From Rhodococcus sp. UNC23MFCrub1.1 (GTDB taxonomy: Bacteria; Actinomycetota; Actinomycetes; Mycobacteriales; Mycobacteriaceae), in contig NZ_JMLQ01000004.1 in assembly GCF_000686025.1 (NCBI RefSeq), positions 124,001 through 188,000 on the forward strand: DNA of 64,000 nucleotides. Direction: 5' to 3'. A program made the position numbers and the translations under genes. This document shows positions 1-8,103 of the stretch, in pieces; position 1 is the stretch's first letter, and the number at the start of each line of letters is the position of its first letter. Below the pieces are notes generated by a model. That model searched no databases and had not been told where the DNA came from. It was given only the letters and a program-made list of their open reading frames with translations.

Positions 1-173
1 CGGACAACCGGGACCTGCTGTATCGCCGACAGATCAGCGCGGTGCTCGAGCACGACATGCGCGCGGACGCTCAGCGTGCGTGTCGGATGGTGCTGCACGC
101 GCGCGATGCCTCGACCGCGGTCCGCGGATCCTCGTCACCCATCCGCATCGTCACCCCGTTCAACATGCCCTGA
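1..173 (+). CDS. C-terminal end of a LacI/GalR-type regulator (truncated by window edge)
   Basis: An open frame enters from the left edge (codons in phase from base 3) and stops at 171-173. The 57 visible residues include RRQISAVLEHDMRADAQRAC and end IRIVTPFNMP. This looks like the last helix and strand of the periplasmic-binding-protein-like ligand domain of LacI-family regulators, many of which in actinobacteria end in TP(F/Y)N(L/M)P. The DNA-binding domain would lie outside the window. It is on the same strand as the dioxygenase gene that follows after about 117 bp, so it could be its regulator. A free sugar-binding protein is the alternative. Confidence 0.5.
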   Translation, partial: DNRDLLYRRQISAVLEHDMRADAQRACRMVLHARDASTAVRGSSSPIRIVTPFNMP

Positions 174-290
174 CCGCTCGGGCGGGTCCCGTCTCGAGGG
201 GAAACTGAGGGTTCGAAGCCTTGTCTCGAGGTGTCCGCGCCCGGCAGGCTCGACCATGACGACAACGGCCATCGGGACCGAGGAGCAGGT

Positions 291-1475
291 ATGACCAGCA
301 ACATCAGCAGCCACTCGCACCGCGCGGATCGCCTCCGCGCGGCCGACTGCGACATCGAGGAGTTCCGGGCACTGGTGTCCGAGAGCACCCAGCTCGCCGA
401 CCACCCCCACGCGTCCGACGTGGTGCAGAACGTGCTCGTGTACGACGGACCGGAGCTCGCGCGGCGAGCGACCGACGACCAGGTGCGTGCCGACATCCAG
501 GACGAACTGGCGAATGCACTCCTGAACGGCCCCGGCATCGTGGTGTTCCGCGGTGCCTTCACGGCCGACCACGCGGTCGCGGAGACCACCCGCACGTACC
601 GGGACGTCATTCGTGGCCAGCGCGAGAGCGGTGTGAGCAACGGTGACCACTTCGCGAAGCCGGGAGCGAACGATCGCATCTGGTCGGCCCTGCAGAAGTT
701 GGCGGTCGCCGAGCCCGAGCAGTTCGCTCGGTACTACGCCAACGATCTCCTGGCGCTGGTGGCGGAGGCGTGGCTCGGGCCGATGTATCAGGTCACGTCC
801 GCCATCAACGTCGTCAATCCCGGTGGCGCCGCCCAGAATCCGCATCGTGACTACCACCTCGGGTTCATGTCGACCGACACGGCCGCGGCGTTCCGGGCGC
901 ACATCCACCGCCTGTCACCGGCGCTGACACTGCAGGGAGCGGTGGCGCACTGCGACATGCCGATCGAGAGCGGCCCGACGATGTATCTGCCGCACTCACA
1001 GAAGTTCGAGGCCGGCTACATCGCCTTCAACCTCCCCGAGTTCCGGGAGTACTTCGCCGACAACCACGTTCAGCTTCCGCTTCGGGAGGGCGACGCCGTG
1101 TTCTTCAATCCGGCGCTGTTCCACGCGGCAGGGCACAACACGTCGACCGACATCTTCAGGATGGCGAACCTGCTGCAGATCTCCTCGCCGTTCGGCCGCG
1201 CGCTCGACAGCGTCGACCGGCAGGCGATCGTGTCCGCCCTGTATCCGACGCTGATGGACTGGGCGGCGCAGGGTCGTGAGCGGGACGTCGCCAACGTGAT
1301 CGCGGCGTCGGCTGAAGGCTACGCGTTCCCGTCGAACCTGGACCTCGACCAGCCGATCAGCGGTCTGGCGGGGGAGACGCACGCCGAACTGGTGCGGCGC
1401 GCGCTGGCGAGCGGGCTCGACGCCGCCGAGTTCGACGCCGCCGCGGCGGATCTGTTCGCCCGCCACCGGGCGTGA
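291..1475 (+). CDS. PhyH (phytanoyl-CoA dioxygenase) family Fe(II)/2-oxoglutarate oxygenase
   Basis: The 394-residue protein has the double-stranded beta-helix signature of PhyH enzymes. An iron-binding HxD lies in NPHRDYHLG (H185, D187), a distal His in ALFHAAGHN (about H278), and a 2-oxoglutarate-binding Arg in DIFRMANLL (about R290). Such enzymes hydroxylate unactivated carbons using O2 and 2-oxoglutarate in the cytoplasm. The substrate cannot be read from sequence. The start at 291 is chosen because gaggagcagg precedes it. An in-frame ATG at 231 would add 20 low-complexity residues. The LacI-type gene tail upstream suggests carbon-source control. The gene ends just before a convergent small zinc-ribbon gene. 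Confidence 0.85.
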   Translation: MTSNISSHSHRADRLRAADCDIEEFRALVSESTQLADHPHASDVVQNVLVYDGPELARRATDDQVRADIQDELANALLNGPGIVVFRGAFTADHAVAETTRTYRDVIRGQRESGVSNGDHFAKPGANDRIWSALQKLAVAEPEQFARYYANDLLALVAEAWLGPMYQVTSAINVVNPGGAAQNPHRDYHLGFMSTDTAAAFRAHIHRLSPALTLQGAVAHCDMPIESGPTMYLPHSQKFEAGYIAFNLPEFREYFADNHVQLPLREGDAVFFNPALFHAAGHNTSTDIFRMANLLQISSPFGRALDSVDRQAIVSALYPTLMDWAAQGRERDVANVIAASAEGYAFPSNLDLDQPISGLAGETHAELVRRALASGLDAAEFDAAAADLFARHRA

Positions 1476-1476
1476 C

Positions 1477-1680
1477 TCACACCTCGGTCGCGGTCCCGCA
1501 GATTCCGCACACCTCGAGCACGCGCCGCTTCCAGCGTGCGACGGGGATGAAGAAGACGCTGAGCTGCGTGTACTGCCGCATCCGCTCCCACTGGGTGGTG
1601 TTGTGGCAGCGGGGGCACGTCCGGGTGCTGCCGGCGCCGAGCGAGGACCGTTTCGTGCCGTATCCGAAGAGGAAGAACAT
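1477..1680 (-). CDS. Small zinc-ribbon protein (67 aa)
   Basis: This 67-residue protein carries two Cys pairs, CPRC near residues 22-25 and CGIC near residues 58-61. They are the four ligands of a zinc ribbon separated by a basic, hydrophobic stretch. Small proteins of this layout are common in actinobacteria and have no settled function. The stop lies 1 bp after the convergent dioxygenase stop. The start faces the MFS gene, so the two genes share the 69-bp region that holds the 36-bp palindrome. A regulator bound there could affect both. The paired cysteines and the short intergenic distance make a chance frame unlikely. Confidence 0.7.
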   Translation of the reverse strand: MFFLFGYGTKRSSLGAGSTRTCPRCHNTTQWERMRQYTQLSVFFIPVARWKRRVLEVCGICGTATEV

Positions 1681-1703
1681 CGGACCAGCCTAGAGGCCAC
1701 CGA

Positions 1704-1739
1704 ATACCCATGTGTGCGCACGTGCGCACACATGGGTAT
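1704..1739. promoter_or_regulatory. Perfect 36-bp palindrome: probable ArsR operator over the MFS promoter
   Basis: Bases 1704-1721 (atacccatgtgtgcgcac) are followed directly by their exact reverse complement at 1722-1739, giving an 18+18 bp dyad with no spacer. A TATGGT hexamer at 1737-1742 lies 7 nt before the ATG at 1750, so the dyad covers the expected -35 to -10 region of a leaderless MFS promoter. The ArsR gene downstream is the natural candidate to bind it. The assignment to ArsR is inferred from position. Confidence 0.75.
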
Positions 1740-1749
1740 GGTCGTCGGC

Positions 1750-3012
1750 ATGGCCGTTCTGCAGGTTCGATCCGAGTCCGTTCTCGCGGTCCCGGCGTTT
1801 CGCAGGCTCTTCACCGCGCAGGTGGTGGCACTGGTCGGCACCGGTCTGCTCACCGTGGCGCTGGGACTTCTTGCCTACGACATCGCCGGTAGTTCCGCCG
1901 GCGCTGTCCTCGGCACGGCGCTGGCCGTCAAGATGGTCGCCTACGTCGGGGTGGCTCCGGTCATGTCCGTGCTCACCGGTCGTCTGCCACGCACGACCGT
2001 GCTGGTGTCCGCAGACGTCGTACGGCTCCTGATCGCGTTACTGCTGCCGTTCGTGACGCAGGTGTGGCAGGTGTACGTCCTCGTGTTCGTCCTGCAGGCG
2101 GCCTCGGCCACCTTCACGCCGACCTTCCAGGCCGTCGTTCCTGCGGTGATCTCCCGCGACGATCAGTACACCCGCGCGCTCTCGCTGTCCCGGCTCGCCT
2201 ACGACCTCGAGTCGCTGGTGAGTCCGATGCTCGCCGCGGCGCTGCTCACCGTCGTGTCGTATCACTCGCTGTTCGTCGGCACAGCAGTAGGTTTCGCGCT
2301 GTCGGCCGTCCTCGTGGTGAACACCCGAATTCCGGACAGAGAGCCCCGGTCCGCCCTGGACGGGGCTCGGTCGTTCGGTGACCGACTCGTGGCCGGAGTG
2401 CGCCGCTTCGGTGGCCGTCCGTCGCTTCGGGGGCTGCTCGCACTGAACCTCGTCGTCGCGGCCGGAACGGCGTTGGTGATCGTCAACAGCGTCGTCTACG
2501 TGCGCGACATCGTGGGTGGGCCGGCCAGCGCCCTGGCCGTGGCTCTCGGCGTCTTCGGCGGCGGGTCGATGATGGTGGCGTTCGCAGTTCCCCGCATTCT
2601 CACAGTCGTCGACGACCGTCGGCTGATGCTCGCCGGTGGTGTGGTCGTCTCTCTCGGGACGACGGGTGCTGTCGCGCTCGCCGCCCTCCGTCCGAACGGT
2701 GCCGCGGGCTGGGCGTCACTCGCCGTCGTCTGGGCCGTGGTGGGCGCTGGAACGTCGATGATTTCCACCCCGTCTGCTCGCGTGATCACCCGAGAATCCG
2801 ACGACGGTGACCGGGACGAGCTCTTCACGGCGCAGTTCTCGCTGTCTCATGCGTGCTTCCTGCTCACCTATCCGGTGGCGGGCTGGGTGGGCGCCGAGGT
2901 GAGTCAGGTCGTCGCCGCGTCGATCATCGCCGTCCTCGCTACACTTGCCGCGCTGGGTGCCGGTCGGCTCTGGACTCCGGCATCGACGGTGGGCGCGCCA
3001 CCGACCGAGTAG
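1750..3012 (+). CDS. MFS efflux transporter beside an ArsR regulator
   Basis: This protein of about 420 residues is almost entirely hydrophobic, with around 12 predicted membrane segments. It has an MFS-like loop between helices 2 and 3 (LTGRLPRTTVLVSADVVR). It is probably a drug or metal exporter of the cytoplasmic membrane. ATGs at 1732, 1738 and 1750 are all in frame. I prefer 1750 because TATGGT sits 7 nt upstream, as in leaderless actinobacterial genes, and because the first two ATGs lie inside or at the edge of the operator dyad. The ArsR gene follows 15 bp after the stop, so the pair is probably a single transcript under autoregulation. Confidence 0.85.
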   Translation: MAVLQVRSESVLAVPAFRRLFTAQVVALVGTGLLTVALGLLAYDIAGSSAGAVLGTALAVKMVAYVGVAPVMSVLTGRLPRTTVLVSADVVRLLIALLLPFVTQVWQVYVLVFVLQAASATFTPTFQAVVPAVISRDDQYTRALSLSRLAYDLESLVSPMLAAALLTVVSYHSLFVGTAVGFALSAVLVVNTRIPDREPRSALDGARSFGDRLVAGVRRFGGRPSLRGLLALNLVVAAGTALVIVNSVVYVRDIVGGPASALAVALGVFGGGSMMVAFAVPRILTVVDDRRLMLAGGVVVSLGTTGAVALAALRPNGAAGWASLAVVWAVVGAGTSMISTPSARVITRESDDGDRDELFTAQFSLSHACFLLTYPVAGWVGAEVSQVVAASIIAVLATLAALGAGRLWTPASTVGAPPTE

Positions 3013-3027
3013 ACGGAAGCGGCGATC

Positions 3028-3390
3028 ATGACGGCATCGGACGAGAAGCGGGCTCACGCGAGTCTCGACCACGCCGACCGCCCGGACCGCGCGCGTCTCG
3101 AGGCCGCCGGCGACACGTTCCGCATGCTGTCCGATCCCACTCGGCTGCACCTGCTCTGGACGTTGAGCCACGGCCCCGCCGACGTCACGGCGCTCACGGA
3201 GGAGACCGGCGCGTCCCGCACCGCGGTGAGTCAGCATCTGGCGAAGCTGCGCTTCGTCGGCATGGTCGAGACCGAACGCAGCGGCCGCAACGTCATCTAC
3301 CGACTCGCCGACGGCCACCTGGCCCGGCTGGTGCGAGAGGGTCTCAACTTCGCCGATCACACCGTGACCGGCGAGCCTCCGCATCACTGA
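3028..3390 (+). CDS. ArsR/SmtB-family winged-helix repressor
   Basis: This 120-residue protein has the ArsR fold. The recognition helix is in TGASRTAVSQHLAKLRFVGM, followed by the beta-wing ERSGRNVIYRLAD. The C-terminal helix begins DGHLARL and carries a later His in FADHTV. D-x-H and this His match three of the four alpha-5 metal ligands of NmtR/CzrA-type sensors, with Phe in place of the fourth. A His-rich tail (PPHH) follows. This suggests metal-responsive derepression, although the incomplete site could mean another inducer. It is cotranscribed with the MFS gene, and its likely operator is the 1704-1739 dyad. A ggaag ribosome site precedes the ATG. Confidence 0.88.
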   Translation: MTASDEKRAHASLDHADRPDRARLEAAGDTFRMLSDPTRLHLLWTLSHGPADVTALTEETGASRTAVSQHLAKLRFVGMVETERSGRNVIYRLADGHLARLVREGLNFADHTVTGEPPHH

Positions 3391-3396
3391 TCGGGT

Positions 3397-4002
3397 CTAG
3401 ATCCACCCGTGGCGCCGGGCGATCGCGCATGCCTCGTGGCGATTGGCGGCGCCGAGTTTGGCCGCGGCGGCCGAGAGATAGTTGCGTGCCGTTCCCGGTG
3501 AGAGATGTGCGCGCTGGGCGATCTCGGCGATCGTGGCTCCGTCCGCGGCGAATTCGAGCACGTCCGACTCGCGCGGTGTCAGCGGCGAATCGCCCGCGCC
3601 GATGGCCTCGGCCGCCAGACTCGGATCGACGTAGCGTCCGCCGCTCACCACCGTTCGCACCACCTCGGCGAGGGTCGCCGCGGACGTGGTCTTCGGGAGG
3701 AATCCGCCGACGCCGGCAGAGAGCGCCTTCTTGAGGTATCCGGGCCGACCGTGGCTGGTGACGATGATCGACCGGCAGTCGGGAAGCAGCGCGGCGATGC
3801 GTTGGGCCGTCTCGATACCGTCGATCCCGCCGAGCTGCAGGTCGAGCACCGCGACGTCGGGGGTGGTCCGCGCGGCCTCGGTCACCGCCGCCTCGCCCGA
3901 GTCCGCATGTCCCACGACCTCGATGTCGTCCTCCAGATCGAGCATCGTGCCCAGGGCCACCCGGATGAGGTTCTCGTCGTCTGCCAGCAGTACCCGGATC
4001 AT
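3397..4002 (-). CDS. LuxR/NarL-family response regulator
   Basis: The 201-residue protein has an N-terminal receiver domain (acidic pair DD at 8-9, phospho-acceptor D54 in VAVLDLQ, conserved Lys in LPKTTS). A C-terminal GerE/LuxR helix-turn-helix follows (LTPRESDVLEFAADGATIAE). Its start overlaps the stop of the histidine kinase by ATGA, so the two are translationally coupled and form a cognate pair. It probably controls the ABC exporter genes of the same operon. It ends 6 bp from the convergent ArsR gene, with no room for a separate terminator. Confidence 0.92.
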   Translation of the reverse strand: MIRVLLADDENLIRVALGTMLDLEDDIEVVGHADSGEAAVTEAARTTPDVAVLDLQLGGIDGIETAQRIAALLPDCRSIIVTSHGRPGYLKKALSAGVGGFLPKTTSAATLAEVVRTVVSGGRYVDPSLAAEAIGAGDSPLTPRESDVLEFAADGATIAEIAQRAHLSPGTARNYLSAAAAKLGAANRHEACAIARRHGWI

Positions 4003-5138
4003 GATGTGCCCTTCGTGGGGGATGTCGTCGTCGGTGCGAATTCGACAGCGAGGGTGAAGGTGTCGGCTCCGGCCTCGACGGTGAGGGAACCTCCGACCGC
4101 AGCCAGACGCTCACGGAGACCGGCGAGACCGGTGCCGTCGCCCGCACGTTCCGGCGACGTCGGCCGGTCGTTGACGATGCGGAGCCGGTCGTCACCGAAC
4201 TCGATACGGCAGTAGGTGGCACGCGAGTGGCGCAGGATGTTCGTGACGCCTTCCCGCACCACCCACGCGGCCTGTTCGGCTACTGCGCCGGGGATGTCGG
4301 CGACCGTCCCCGTCAGCTCGGTCCGGATACCGGCGGCGGACAACAGGGACTGGGCGCCGCGGAGTTCCGCCGCGACGTCGACGGAACGGTAGCCGCGCAC
4401 CAGCTCCCGAGCGTCGGTCATCGACTCCCGGGCGAGCACACGTACCTCGTCCATCTGCGCGGCAGCTCGGTCGTCTCCTCGCCGAGCCAGCGCGGCGGCG
4501 AGCTCGCTCTTGACCGCGATGGCGGACAGCGCGCGACCGACGACGTCGTGCAGGTCCCGGGAGAAGCGCAGTCGTTCCTCGGCGACCGACAGGGCGGCGG
4601 CGGCGTCGCGGGTGGTGGCCAGCTCGGTGACGATGCGCAGCAACCACATCGACAGGCGCACCGTGGTGGCCATGGCGACGATGCAGAAGGCCAGGAGTGT
4701 GATCTCGAGGGCGGTCGAGCCCGATGCGGCGGCGACCACCGGGGCGACCACCGCGGCGCCGAGAGACCAGCGCAGGTCCACCAGTGCCGCGATCGGTGTC
4801 GTCACCAGGATGGCCACCCACAGGAGGTTCGGTGCGGCGCCCACCACGACGAGCACGGCGGCCGCTGCGATCTGTACGCACAACGGTGCCCGGACGTCCG
4901 CACTCGAAGCGCCACCGAGTGCGGGAATACGGTGCAGCACAACGAGTGCAGACACCACGCACACCAGCGCGGCGGCGGTGGAGATCGCGTCACTCGCCTG
5001 CGCCGAGGCCGCCATCGAGGCCACCGCGACCGCGACGACGATGAACTGGAAGGACTGCCGGGTGTAGGTGCGGACCTTCTCGACGTCGCTGCTGCCCCGC
5101 CATCCGAGTGTCGGGTCGAGATGATCGCGCAGTCTCAT
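3999..5138 (-). CDS. DesK/NarX-type membrane sensor histidine kinase
   Basis: The 379-residue protein starts with five or six hydrophobic helices (about residues 25-165). A HisKA_3 dimerisation helix with the phospho-acceptor His follows in RDLHDVVGRALSAI. Then comes a HATPase domain with N-box NILRHS and G-box GTGLAGLRERL. There is no sizeable extracellular domain, so it probably senses a membrane-associated signal, as in antibiotic- or envelope-stress systems coupled to ABC exporters. It overlaps the response regulator gene by 4 bp and lies 40 bp downstream of the ABC permease gene on the same strand, consistent with one operon. Confidence 0.9.
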   Translation of the reverse strand: MRLRDHLDPTLGWRGSSDVEKVRTYTRQSFQFIVVAVAVASMAASAQASDAISTAAALVCVVSALVVLHRIPALGGASSADVRAPLCVQIAAAAVLVVVGAAPNLLWVAILVTTPIAALVDLRWSLGAAVVAPVVAAASGSTALEITLLAFCIVAMATTVRLSMWLLRIVTELATTRDAAAALSVAEERLRFSRDLHDVVGRALSAIAVKSELAAALARRGDDRAAAQMDEVRVLARESMTDARELVRGYRSVDVAAELRGAQSLLSAAGIRTELTGTVADIPGAVAEQAAWVVREGVTNILRHSRATYCRIEFGDDRLRIVNDRPTSPERAGDGTGLAGLRERLAAVGGSLTVEAGADTFTLAVEFAPTTTSPTKGTS

Positions 5139-5178
5139 GGTCTCCAGCCTTGCAGATCTGACGGTCGGTGGCGGGACG

Positions 5179-5964
5179 TCAGGAGCGCGGTTCCCAGCGG
5201 AAGTGGGTCCGGGCGATCAGGACGCTGCCCGCGATCCAGGCGAGCATGACGAGAGCCGGCTGACCAGCCTCCGCGAACGTCGACGCGAAGCCCACCGAGT
5301 CGGCGCCACCGGCGGCATCACCCACCGAGGTGGTGCCGAACCACCCGAGGTTCAGGAGATCGCTGACCGCGGCCATCGGTGTCAGAGCCACCACGTCGGC
5401 GAGGGACTCGGGTACCACGTCGCGTAGGAGTGACGATCCGAGCATGGCCAGCAGGATGACGGGCAGGCTGGTGATCTGTGCTGCTTCCGCGTTGCGGGTG
5501 AAGGCGGACGTGATGAGGGCCAGTGCGGCGAAGAGCGCCGCACCACCGACCAGTGCCGCCGCGATGAGCAGGACGTTGACGGGAGTGCCGCCGCCGAGGA
5601 CCACCACGACCACGCCGACGATCACTCCGAGGAGGAGGGTCAGGAGGAACGACGGCACCGCGGGTCCGAGGAGGATCTGTGCGTCCGTGCTCTCCCCGGT
5701 GCGGAGACGTTTGAGCACCAACTCGTCTCGACGCGTCGCGTAGACCGACAGGAGGTTGTAGTAGACCAGGAACACCAGCAGGAACAGGGCGAAGATCTCC
5801 AGCGCGGCCGACACGCCGGCGTCGGTGAGCCCACCGTCTCGACCCGCGACGACCAGAAGGACGATCGGCAGGACGAGGGGCATGACCAGAGCGTTGAAGA
5901 GAAGGACGCGGTTGCGTCCGAGGAGCGTGAATTCCGCTCGGGACAGTGCGGTCATCGTACTCAT
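5179..5964 (-). CDS. ABC-2 type transporter permease
   Basis: This 261-residue membrane protein has about six hydrophobic segments and the ABC-2 layout, including a cytoplasmic motif YATRRDELVLKRLRTG between the second and third segments. That motif is typical of the DrrB/LinH-like permeases of drug and antibiotic exporters. It starts MSTMTALSRAEF at 5964, overlapping the ATPase stop by ATGA. With the ATPase it would form a full exporter. The downstream two-component pair suggests expression is switched on by the exported compound or by membrane damage. Confidence 0.9.
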   Translation of the reverse strand: MSTMTALSRAEFTLLGRNRVLLFNALVMPLVLPIVLLVVAGRDGGLTDAGVSAALEIFALFLLVFLVYYNLLSVYATRRDELVLKRLRTGESTDAQILLGPAVPSFLLTLLLGVIVGVVVVVLGGGTPVNVLLIAAALVGGAALFAALALITSAFTRNAEAAQITSLPVILLAMLGSSLLRDVVPESLADVVALTPMAAVSDLLNLGWFGTTSVGDAAGGADSVGFASTFAEAGQPALVMLAWIAGSVLIARTHFRWEPRS

Positions 5965-6881
5965 GCCGTGATCACCTCGGGGTCGTCGAATGTGTCTGCG
6001 ATGGAGAGGAACACGGTTTCGAGGGACGCGGCTCGCGCGTCGAGACCGTGCAGGGTGACGCCGCTGTCGCGGGCCCACACGAGCAGCTCGGTCAGCGTCT
6101 CCTGTACCGAGTTCGTCGTGATCGACACCGTGTCGCCCTCCCGGTCGACGTCGGCTCCCGGGAGTTGCGGCAGTGCGGTCCGCGGGTCCTTCAGCTCGAT
6201 GCGCGCCGGGTGACCGGCGACCACGTCGTCGACCGTTCCGCTGCGAACGACGCTGCCGCGGTGCATGATCGCCAACCGATCGCACAGCGATTCCGCCTCG
6301 TCGAGATAGTGCGTGGTGAGCATGATGGTCACCCCGGAGTTCTTGAGCTCCTGAATGAGCTGCCACGTGTTGCGCCGACTCTCGGGATCGAGTCCGGTGG
6401 TCGGTTCGTCCAGGAACAGGACTCGCGGTCGGCTGATGATCGCGCAGGCGAGATCGAGACGACGCTGCTCGCCGCCCGACAGGAACTTCACTCGGGTGTC
6501 CGCACGGGCTTCGAGATCGACGCGCGCCAGGACGTCGTCGACAGGCAGTGGATCGCTGCACGTGCCGGCCCACATCCGCAGGCTCTCGGCCGCGGTCAGG
6601 TCCTGCGGTAGTCCACCCTTCTGCAGCATGATGCCCAGGGCGGGCCGGACCTTTCTCCGATCCGCGACGGGGTCGAGTCCCAGAATGCGGACCGTGCCCT
6701 CGCTGGGACGCGACAGACCCTGGATGACTTCCAGAGTCGACGTCTTGCCGGCGCCGTTGGTGCCGAGCAGTCCGAACAGTTCGCCCTCCGCGATGTCGAG
6801 GTCGAGGTTGCGGACCGCGTCGTACGCAGTCTTGCCGGAGCCGTAGCGGCGGGTCATTCCCGACACCTCGATGACGGTCAT
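5961..6881 (-). CDS. ABC transporter ATP-binding protein (ABC-2 exporter)
   Basis: The 306-residue protein has a Walker A loop GTNGAGKTS (about residues 39-47), the signature LSGGEQRR (about 137), Walker B VLFLDEPTTGLDP (about 156-168), and an H-loop TTHYLDEAE. The C-terminal extension of about 90 residues is usual for DrrA/CcmA-like exporter ATPases. It overlaps both neighbours by ATGA (the small membrane protein upstream and the permease downstream), so it is tightly coupled to them. It drives export of an unknown substrate. Confidence 0.92.
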   Translation of the reverse strand: MTVIEVSGMTRRYGSGKTAYDAVRNLDLDIAEGELFGLLGTNGAGKTSTLEVIQGLSRPSEGTVRILGLDPVADRRKVRPALGIMLQKGGLPQDLTAAESLRMWAGTCSDPLPVDDVLARVDLEARADTRVKFLSGGEQRRLDLACAIISRPRVLFLDEPTTGLDPESRRNTWQLIQELKNSGVTIMLTTHYLDEAESLCDRLAIMHRGSVVRSGTVDDVVAGHPARIELKDPRTALPQLPGADVDREGDTVSITTNSVQETLTELLVWARDSGVTLHGLDARAASLETVFLSIADTFDDPEVITA

Positions 6882-7105
6882 GACGCTCGCCCCCAGTGCC
6901 GACGCCCGACGGCGACGCGGACGGCGAGGAACACGGCGACGACGGCAGCCGCTGCCACGGTCGGCACCGAGACTCCGACGATCGCGATGAGCACCGCGAT
7001 GAGAGCCACCGAGATGACGGCCACCACCAGTTCGCGGGCCGGGGTCGGCGCGGGTCCGATCTCCATGAGGTCGGTGAAGAGGTTTCCTTCGTCTGGTTGC
7101 TTCAT
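6878..7105 (-). CDS. Small two-helix membrane protein at the head of the ABC/two-component operon
   Basis: This 75-residue protein has a soluble N-terminus (MKQPDEGNLFTDLMEIG) and two adjacent hydrophobic helices, ending in a basic tail. Its stop overlaps the ATPase start by ATGA, so translation is coupled. Small membrane proteins at this position can be modulators of the exporter or sensor, but no function is known here. The start at 7105 is chosen because the longer in-frame extension is rich in Ser/Arg and shows no ribosome site. It appears to be the first gene of the 3.4-7.1 kb operon. Confidence 0.65.
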   Translation of the reverse strand: MKQPDEGNLFTDLMEIGPAPTPARELVVAVISVALIAVLIAIVGVSVPTVAAAAVVAVFLAVRVAVGRRHWGRAS

Positions 7106-7228
7106 GAGAACAATTCTTCGGATCGTGCGGCAGGACCGGCAGTGCCAGGATGCATCGGTCGAGATGACACCGTCACGGTCGAGCGATGACAAACGTCATG
7201 AACCGGACGGCCGAGTAGCGTGTCGACC

Positions 7229-7384
7229 ATGAACGGATGGTTCGTCGTCGCGCTGCTCGGGGTGCTCGGTCTGGCGGCGATCGTTCTCGGCGGCGCCGAC
7301 GATTCACCGGGACTCCAGTTTCTCGGTCTGATCCTCGTCGTCAGCGCGGTCGTGACGGCGGTTCGTCGTCGCCGTATCTCCTGA
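7229..7384 (+). CDS. Very small membrane protein (51 aa)
   Basis: A 51-residue frame (MNGWFVVALLGVLGLAAIV...) encodes two hydrophobic segments with a short polar loop (GGADDSPG) and a basic end (AVRRRRIS). A TAGCGT hexamer at 7216-7221 stands 7 nt before the ATG, fitting a leaderless promoter. The codon use is high-GC at third positions, like real neighbours. I do not recognise a family. The gene is easily missed because of its size. Confidence 0.55.
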   Translation: MNGWFVVALLGVLGLAAIVLGGADDSPGLQFLGLILVVSAVVTAVRRRRIS

Positions 7385-7491
7385 TCGCGATTCCTCGACG
7401 GTTCGCGCTCCGTCCGCGGCGTACGCGCCGTTTCCGCCGACGGTCCGCGGGTAGCCGACACCGACGCGATCCGTGCGACGAAGGAGCAGCG

Positions 7492-7896
7492 ATGACGACC
7501 GTGACGGACCTACTGGCCACCCATCCCCTCGATGGTGATCGTGCACTGGTGGCGGCCTGTGTGGAGGCGTGTCTCGACTGTTCGACGGCGTGCACCGTCT
7601 GTGCCGACGCCTGCCTCGCCGAGGATTCCGTCGCGCGACTCAGGTCGTGCATTCGACTCGATCAGGACTGCGCCGACCTGTGTGCCGCGACCGCCCGGAT
7701 CATCACGCGGAGCGGTGCCCGGTCCGAGACGGCACGCGCCGCGCTGATCGCCTGTGCGTCCGCGTGCGACGACTGTGCCGACGAGTGCGCCCGGCATGCG
7801 GGGATGCACGAACACTGCGCCGCGTGTGCGGACGCATGTCGGCGATGTGCGCGGGCGTGCCGCGACCTGCTGGCCGCGCCGGGCACACCGATGTGA
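7492..7896 (+). CDS. Cys-rich four-helix-bundle copper-storage type protein (DUF326/Csp-like)
   Basis: The 134-residue protein holds 18 cysteines in CxxxC and CxxC spacings along four predicted helices, for example CVEACLDCSTACTVCADAC and CAACADACRRCARAC. This is the pattern of Csp1/Csp3 copper-storage proteins, which line a four-helix bundle with Cys thiols to hold many Cu(I) ions. There is no Tat or Sec signal, so it should be the cytosolic Csp3-like type. It has a good ribosome site (aaggagcagcg). It stands alone, with the methyltransferase gene about 200 bp downstream. Confidence 0.85.
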   Translation: MTTVTDLLATHPLDGDRALVAACVEACLDCSTACTVCADACLAEDSVARLRSCIRLDQDCADLCAATARIITRSGARSETARAALIACASACDDCADECARHAGMHEHCAACADACRRCARACRDLLAAPGTPM

Positions 7897-8103
7897 GGAG
7901 CCGGCGAGGAACAAGCACATCGGGTTTCGGTCACCTCTGGTGTTCGGTGACGCGGTCGGGCACGGGTACCGCGGTCGGACCGACCGAAACTCCCTGATCG
8001 AGGATCTGACGGCGTGTTTCGACGCGACGATCGCGGGAACACGGGCGCCGCAGCACCACCGTCGGGTGGGGCTCGGTTGTCCGGTGACCCGTGGAGGAAC
8101 TCA

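Noticed and set aside
7897-8103. SigF/SigB-type promoter (GTTT...GGGTA) before the methyltransferase gene
   Set aside because: GTTT-like and GGGTAC elements exist but their spacing (about 37 bp) is wrong. A 15-bp dyad at 7972-7986 was noted but has no other support.
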